Below, piece after piece: positions 60,618-64,000 of a stretch of 64,000 bases of DNA. Source of the DNA: Sphingomonadales bacterium (GTDB taxonomy: Bacteria; Bacteroidota; Bacteroidia; Flavobacteriales_D; Crocinitomicaceae); contig VHBC01000001.1 of the NCBI GenBank assembly GCA_016872115.1, forward strand, positions 1 through 64,000, given 5' to 3'. The notes beneath the pieces are model-generated. The model was not told the DNA's origin and did not search any database. It saw only the letters and a list, made by a program, of their open reading frames with translations. The translations under genes and the position numbers were made by a program. Positions within the stretch are counted from its first letter, which is position 1. Each line of letters starts with the position of its first letter.

Positions 60618-61715
60618 ATGGCTTTAAAATGCGGAATCGTCGGCTTGCCGAATGTCGGAAAATCAACTTTGTTTAACTGCTTGTCGAATGCCAAAGCGCA
60701 ATCCGCAAACTTTCCTTTTTGTACCATTGAGCCCAACCTCGGAACCATTTCCGTTCCAGATCCACGACTAGAAAAACTAGAAGCTATTGTCAATCCTGAG
60801 CGCGTGGTTCCAACCACCATGGAAATCGTAGATATCGCGGGTTTGGTTAAAGGAGCCTCTAAAGGCGAAGGTTTGGGTAACCAATTTTTGGCAAACATCC
60901 GAGAAACTGATGCTATATTACACGTGTTGCGCTGTTTTGACGACGGAAACATCATCCACGTCGATGGCAGTGTTGACCCAATCCGTGATAAAGAAATCAT
61001 CGATATTGAGCTTCAGCTCAAAGACCTCGACACCATCGAGAAAAAAATACAAAGTTTAGCCCGCGTCATTAAATCTGGCGATAAAGAAGCCCTCAAAGAA
61101 AATGATTTTGCGCTGCGCATCAAGGCGGGCCTTGAGCAAGGTAAATCTATACGCGGCTTAGGTTTTGCCCGAGACGAGATGGATATCATCAAAGGTTTCA
61201 ACCTCATTACCTCAAAGCCGGTAATGTACGTTTGTAATGTAGACGAAGCTTGTGTCAAGACAGGTAATGATCATGTGGCCCGCGTCAAAGATGCTGTAGC
61301 AGCAGAAAACGCCGAAGTGCTCGTCATAGGCGCTAAAATTGAAGCCGACATCACCGAACTAGAAACCTACGACGAACGACAAATGTTCTTGGAAGAACTT
61401 GGCCTTGAAGAACCCGGCGTGAATCGCCTCATTCGTCAGGCTTATCATTTGCTGAATCTTCAAACTTACTTTACTGCTGGTGTGAAAGAAGTTCGTGCCT
61501 GGACCATTCGTAAAGGCATGACCGCTCCTCAGGCAGCGGGTGTCATTCACTCTGATTTTGAAAAGGGCTTCATCAGGGCAGAGGTCATGAAATTCAACGA
61601 TTATATTCATTATGGTACAGAAAGTGCCGTCAAGGACGCAGGTAAGTTTAAAGTCGAGGGCAAAGAATATGTCGTTGAGGACGGCGACATCATGCATTTT
61701 CGTTTCAATGTCTAA
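60618..61715 (+). CDS. ychF: Ribosome-binding ATPase YchF
   Basis: An Obg-family P-loop protein that prefers ATP and binds the 50S subunit; linked to stress responses. The 365-residue product begins [20 protein letters not shown] with the P-loop, [22 protein letters not shown] (switch II) and CNVDE replacing the GTP-specific NKxD motif. The TGS domain occupies the C-terminal 85 residues ([33 protein letters not shown]). It is followed 11 nt later by fumarylacetoacetase. Confidence 0.97.
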   Translation: MALKCGIVGLPNVGKSTLFNCLSNAKAQSANFPFCTIEPNLGTISVPDPRLEKLEAIVNPERVVPTTMEIVDIAGLVKGASKGEGLGNQFLANIRETDAILHVLRCFDDGNIIHVDGSVDPIRDKEIIDIELQLKDLDTIEKKIQSLARVIKSGDKEALKENDFALRIKAGLEQGKSIRGLGFARDEMDIIKGFNLITSKPVMYVCNVDEACVKTGNDHVARVKDAVAAENAEVLVIGAKIEADITELETYDERQMFLEELGLEEPGVNRLIRQAYHLLNLQTYFTAGVKEVRAWTIRKGMTAPQAAGVIHSDFEKGFIRAEVMKFNDYIHYGTESAVKDAGKFKVEGKEYVVEDGDIMHFRFNV

Positions 61716-61726
61716 TCTAATTTTCA

Positions 61727-62998
61727 ATGCAAATTACCGCTAATAACCCCGCATTGCGCTCTTGGGTAGCCGGAGCAGATCATTCCGAGTTTCCTATTCA
61801 AAACCTGCCTTTTGGAATTTTTCAAGTTGCCGAGGGGAGTAAAAGGGTAGGTGTGCGCATCGGTGAGCAAGTACTCGACTTAGCTCAAATGGCAGCTTAT
61901 GGTTATTTTCAGGACCTGCCGTTTGCAACTTCGGATTTTTCTCAAGATTATCTTAATACCTTTATGAAAAAAGGCAAACTCGCGGTAAGAGCTTTGAGAA
62001 ATCGCATAGCAGAATTACTCTCTACCGACAATAAGTCTTTTCAATTGGCAAATGACAAACATGGCGCACTCATTCCGTGTGCAAATGTCAAAATGGCCTT
62101 GCCGGTTCAAATCGGAGACTACACTGACTTTTATTCCTCTAAAGAACACGCCACCAATATAGGTATCATGTTTAGAGATCCTACAAACGCACTTTTGCCC
62201 AATTGGCTTTGGATTCCGGTAGGTTACCATGGGCGTGCATCATCGGTTATAGCATCGGATCATCCAGTGATTCGACCAAAAGGTCAAATTAAACCTGACG
62301 ACAATGCTGATCCTATTTTTGCACCATCGCGCCAAGTCGATTTCGAACTAGAAATGGGCTTTATTACTTTCGATGGCAAAGCACTCGGTCAAAGTATCAG
62401 TACTGCCGAGGCCGAAGATTACATTTTTGGACTTTGTTTGTTCAATGATTGGTCAGCCAGAGACATCCAAAAATGGGAATATGTTCCACTCGGACCTTTT
62501 CTTGCGAAAAACTTTGCTTCTTCAATGTCTTGCTGGATTGTTACACTCGATGCGCTGCAGCCTTTTGCTTGTACAACCCCTGATCAAGATCCAGAAGTTC
62601 TTTCGTACTTGAAATTTGAAGGGCTCAAGTCTTACGATATCAATCTAGAGGTGGCTATTGCTGCACCAAATTTCCCAGAACATACCGTCAGCAAATCCAA
62701 TTTCAAATATATGTATTGGAACATGGCCCAACAATTAGCGCATCATACTGTAAATGGCTGTAATGTGCGTTGTGGTGACCTCATGGGTTCTGGTACCATT
62801 TCAGGTCCAACATCAGATTCTTATGGTTCCATGCTAGAATTAGCTTGGAAAGGTACCAAACCAATCCAAATGCCCGATGGTACCGAACGACGTTTTATCC
62901 AGGACCACGACACCGTGATTATGCGCGGCCACTGTGCAAAAAATGGCATTATTATTGGTTTTGGAGAAGTTAGAAGCAAATTACTTCCTGCCAACTAA
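61727..62998 (+). CDS. fahA: Fumarylacetoacetase
   Basis: Hydrolyses fumarylacetoacetate, the last step of tyrosine breakdown. The 423-residue product has the N-terminal SH3-like domain, the catalytic-histidine segment YTDFYSSKEHATNIG, PVGYHGRASSV, FELEMGFI and SGPTSDSYGSMLEL, and C-terminal DTVIMRGHC, all typical. No other tyrosine-degradation gene is in the window. Its stop overlaps the RelA/SpoT start (TAATG). Confidence 0.95.
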   Translation: MQITANNPALRSWVAGADHSEFPIQNLPFGIFQVAEGSKRVGVRIGEQVLDLAQMAAYGYFQDLPFATSDFSQDYLNTFMKKGKLAVRALRNRIAELLSTDNKSFQLANDKHGALIPCANVKMALPVQIGDYTDFYSSKEHATNIGIMFRDPTNALLPNWLWIPVGYHGRASSVIASDHPVIRPKGQIKPDDNADPIFAPSRQVDFELEMGFITFDGKALGQSISTAEAEDYIFGLCLFNDWSARDIQKWEYVPLGPFLAKNFASSMSCWIVTLDALQPFACTTPDQDPEVLSYLKFEGLKSYDINLEVAIAAPNFPEHTVSKSNFKYMYWNMAQQLAHHTVNGCNVRCGDLMGSGTISGPTSDSYGSMLELAWKGTKPIQMPDGTERRFIQDHDTVIMRGHCAKNGIIIGFGEVRSKLLPAN

Positions 62999-64000
62999 TG
63001 TATTACGACGGTCAGACACCCATTGATTTAGAACAAGAACGCATTGAAATCCTCAATGCCTTTAAAGGTCTATTGCGTGCCACCAAAGACCGGTCCCGCG
63101 ACGAAACCAAACTCATACGCAAAGCTTTTGATATTGCATTAGATGCGCACAAAGACATGCGTCGCAAGTCTGGTGAGCCCTATATTTATCATCCCATTTC
63201 TGTTGCGCGCATTTGTGCCGAAGAAATGGGGCTCGAACCAACCGCGATTGTCTGCGCGCTGTTACATGATACCGTCGAAGACACGCACATGACATTACAA
63301 GATATCGAAGATATTTTTGGCGTGACCGTCAGAAAAATCATTGATGGATTAACAAAAATTCCTGAGGTATTCGACGAAAATACCTCCATTCAAGCGGAGA
63401 ACTTCCGTAAAATGATCCTGACCATCTCCGACGATTTCAGGGTGGTGTTGGTCAAGCTAGCTGACCGCTTGCACAACATGCGGACCCTTCAAAGCATGAA
63501 GCCAGAAAAACAGCTCAAAATTGCTTCGGAAACTAAATTTTTATACGCCCCATTGGCCCATCGTTTGGGTTTGTATCCAATTAAATCAGAGCTCGAAGAT
63601 CTTTCAATGAAGTACTGTGAGTCTGAAATATACAATCAAATAGAAGCCAAACTCAAGTCAACTGCCGATGTCCGAAATCGTTTTATCCGTCGTTTTTTGG
63701 CGCCGATTCGCGAAGAATTACAGGCTCAAGGTTATCACTTTGATATCAAAGCCAGGACCAAATCCATTTCTTCTATTTGGCGTAAAATGCAAACCAAGGA
63801 TGTGCCTTTTGAAGAGGTTTTTGATGTTTTTGCACTACGCATCATTCTAGACAGCGCTCCGGAACATGAAAAGTCAGATTGTTGGCGTGTGTATTCGGTA
63901 GTAACTGATTTTTATCAACCCAGTCCGGAACGTCTCCGCGATTGGGTATCGACACCACGTGCCAACGGCTATGAATCTTTACACACTACCGTTATGTCTC
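62998..64000 (+). CDS. rel: RelA/SpoT-family (p)ppGpp synthetase/hydrolase, truncated by window end
   Basis: An open frame of 334 codons from the ATG at 62998 to the window end; it is missing from the ORF track because no stop is reached. The start is MYYDGQTPIDLEQERIEIL. The HD hydrolase domain shows GEPYIYHPISVARICAE, LLHDTVEDTHMTLQDI and KLADRLHNMRTL. The synthetase domain begins about residue 230 with IKARTKSISSIWRKMQ, FDVFALRIIL and ANGYESLHTTV, all catalytic motifs intact so far. A bifunctional Rel enzyme is likely; TGS and ACT domains would lie beyond the window. It is coupled to fahA by TAATG. Confidence 0.95.
   Translation, partial: MYYDGQTPIDLEQERIEILNAFKGLLRATKDRSRDETKLIRKAFDIALDAHKDMRRKSGEPYIYHPISVARICAEEMGLEPTAIVCALLHDTVEDTHMTLQDIEDIFGVTVRKIIDGLTKIPEVFDENTSIQAENFRKMILTISDDFRVVLVKLADRLHNMRTLQSMKPEKQLKIASETKFLYAPLAHRLGLYPIKSELEDLSMKYCESEIYNQIEAKLKSTADVRNRFIRRFLAPIREELQAQGYHFDIKARTKSISSIWRKMQTKDVPFEEVFDVFALRIILDSAPEHEKSDCWRVYSVVTDFYQPSPERLRDWVSTPRANGYESLHTTVMS

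Overview
The window looks like a chromosomal segment of a Bacteroidota bacterium, most likely from order Flavobacteriales. Three very large secreted proteins carry type IX secretion (T9SS) C-terminal signals, and the T9SS barrel protein PorT is encoded. Cargo proteins use delta-60 and GCxDPxACNY repeats. NusB has the long form, and most first genes are preceded by the Bacteroidota -7 box TAnnTTTG rather than a strong Shine-Dalgarno. The content is mainly housekeeping genes plus surface and secreted proteins. I see no prophage, insertion sequence, CRISPR array or recognisable defence island.

Layout: 1-126 is the 3' end of a 5S rRNA with its terminator. 0.2-10.4 kb holds a barrel protein, a methylcrotonyl-CoA carboxylase-type carboxyltransferase, a dicarboxylate symporter, an esterase broken by an internal deletion, a T9SS cargo protein, a membrane-anchored unknown, a TonB-dependent receptor and a lipoprotein. 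At 10.6 kb a 63-residue unknown protein sits behind a sigma-54-like promoter. 10.9-20.1 kb is one long minus-strand run: aminotransferase, heptose kinase, ubiE, porT, FAD dehydrogenase, a giant T9SS type B cargo and mnmA. 20.2-34.8 kb contains trmD, uvrD, speA, murB-pheT, a lipase-like/DUF2459 pair, an S41 protease, ettA, and comB with a zinc phospholipase/nuclease-like protein. 34.9-37.9 kb is a small envelope cluster (two barrel proteins and two BamE-like lipoproteins) with long T tracts. 38-42.6 kb has an ABC exporter, then leucine dehydrogenase-nusB-DUF1573-yajC-tRNA-Ala. 42.7-48.8 kb is a 2022-residue T9SS adhesin-like protein with a beta-helix and 11 near-identical Ig-like repeats. 49-64 kb has an MBL-like protein, a BNR-repeat protein, a lipid A-type acyltransferase, rarA, a cysteine desulfurase, a small polysaccharide cluster (glycosyltransferase, flippase, methyltransferase, asnB), an M28 peptidase, ychF, fumarylacetoacetase and the start of a RelA/SpoT gene that runs off the window and is absent from the ORF track.

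Genes are packed tightly: many operon neighbours overlap by 1-28 nt, and four convergent pairs share a 4-nt stop-codon overlap. No clearly novel multi-gene system is evident. The signals most worth following are a recurrent 4-nt spacing between the -7 box and the start codon (possible leaderless transcripts), the sigma-54-like promoter before the 63-residue gene, the recombining Ig-repeat array with one hybrid domain, and the T-tract/BamE-like lipoprotein cluster.
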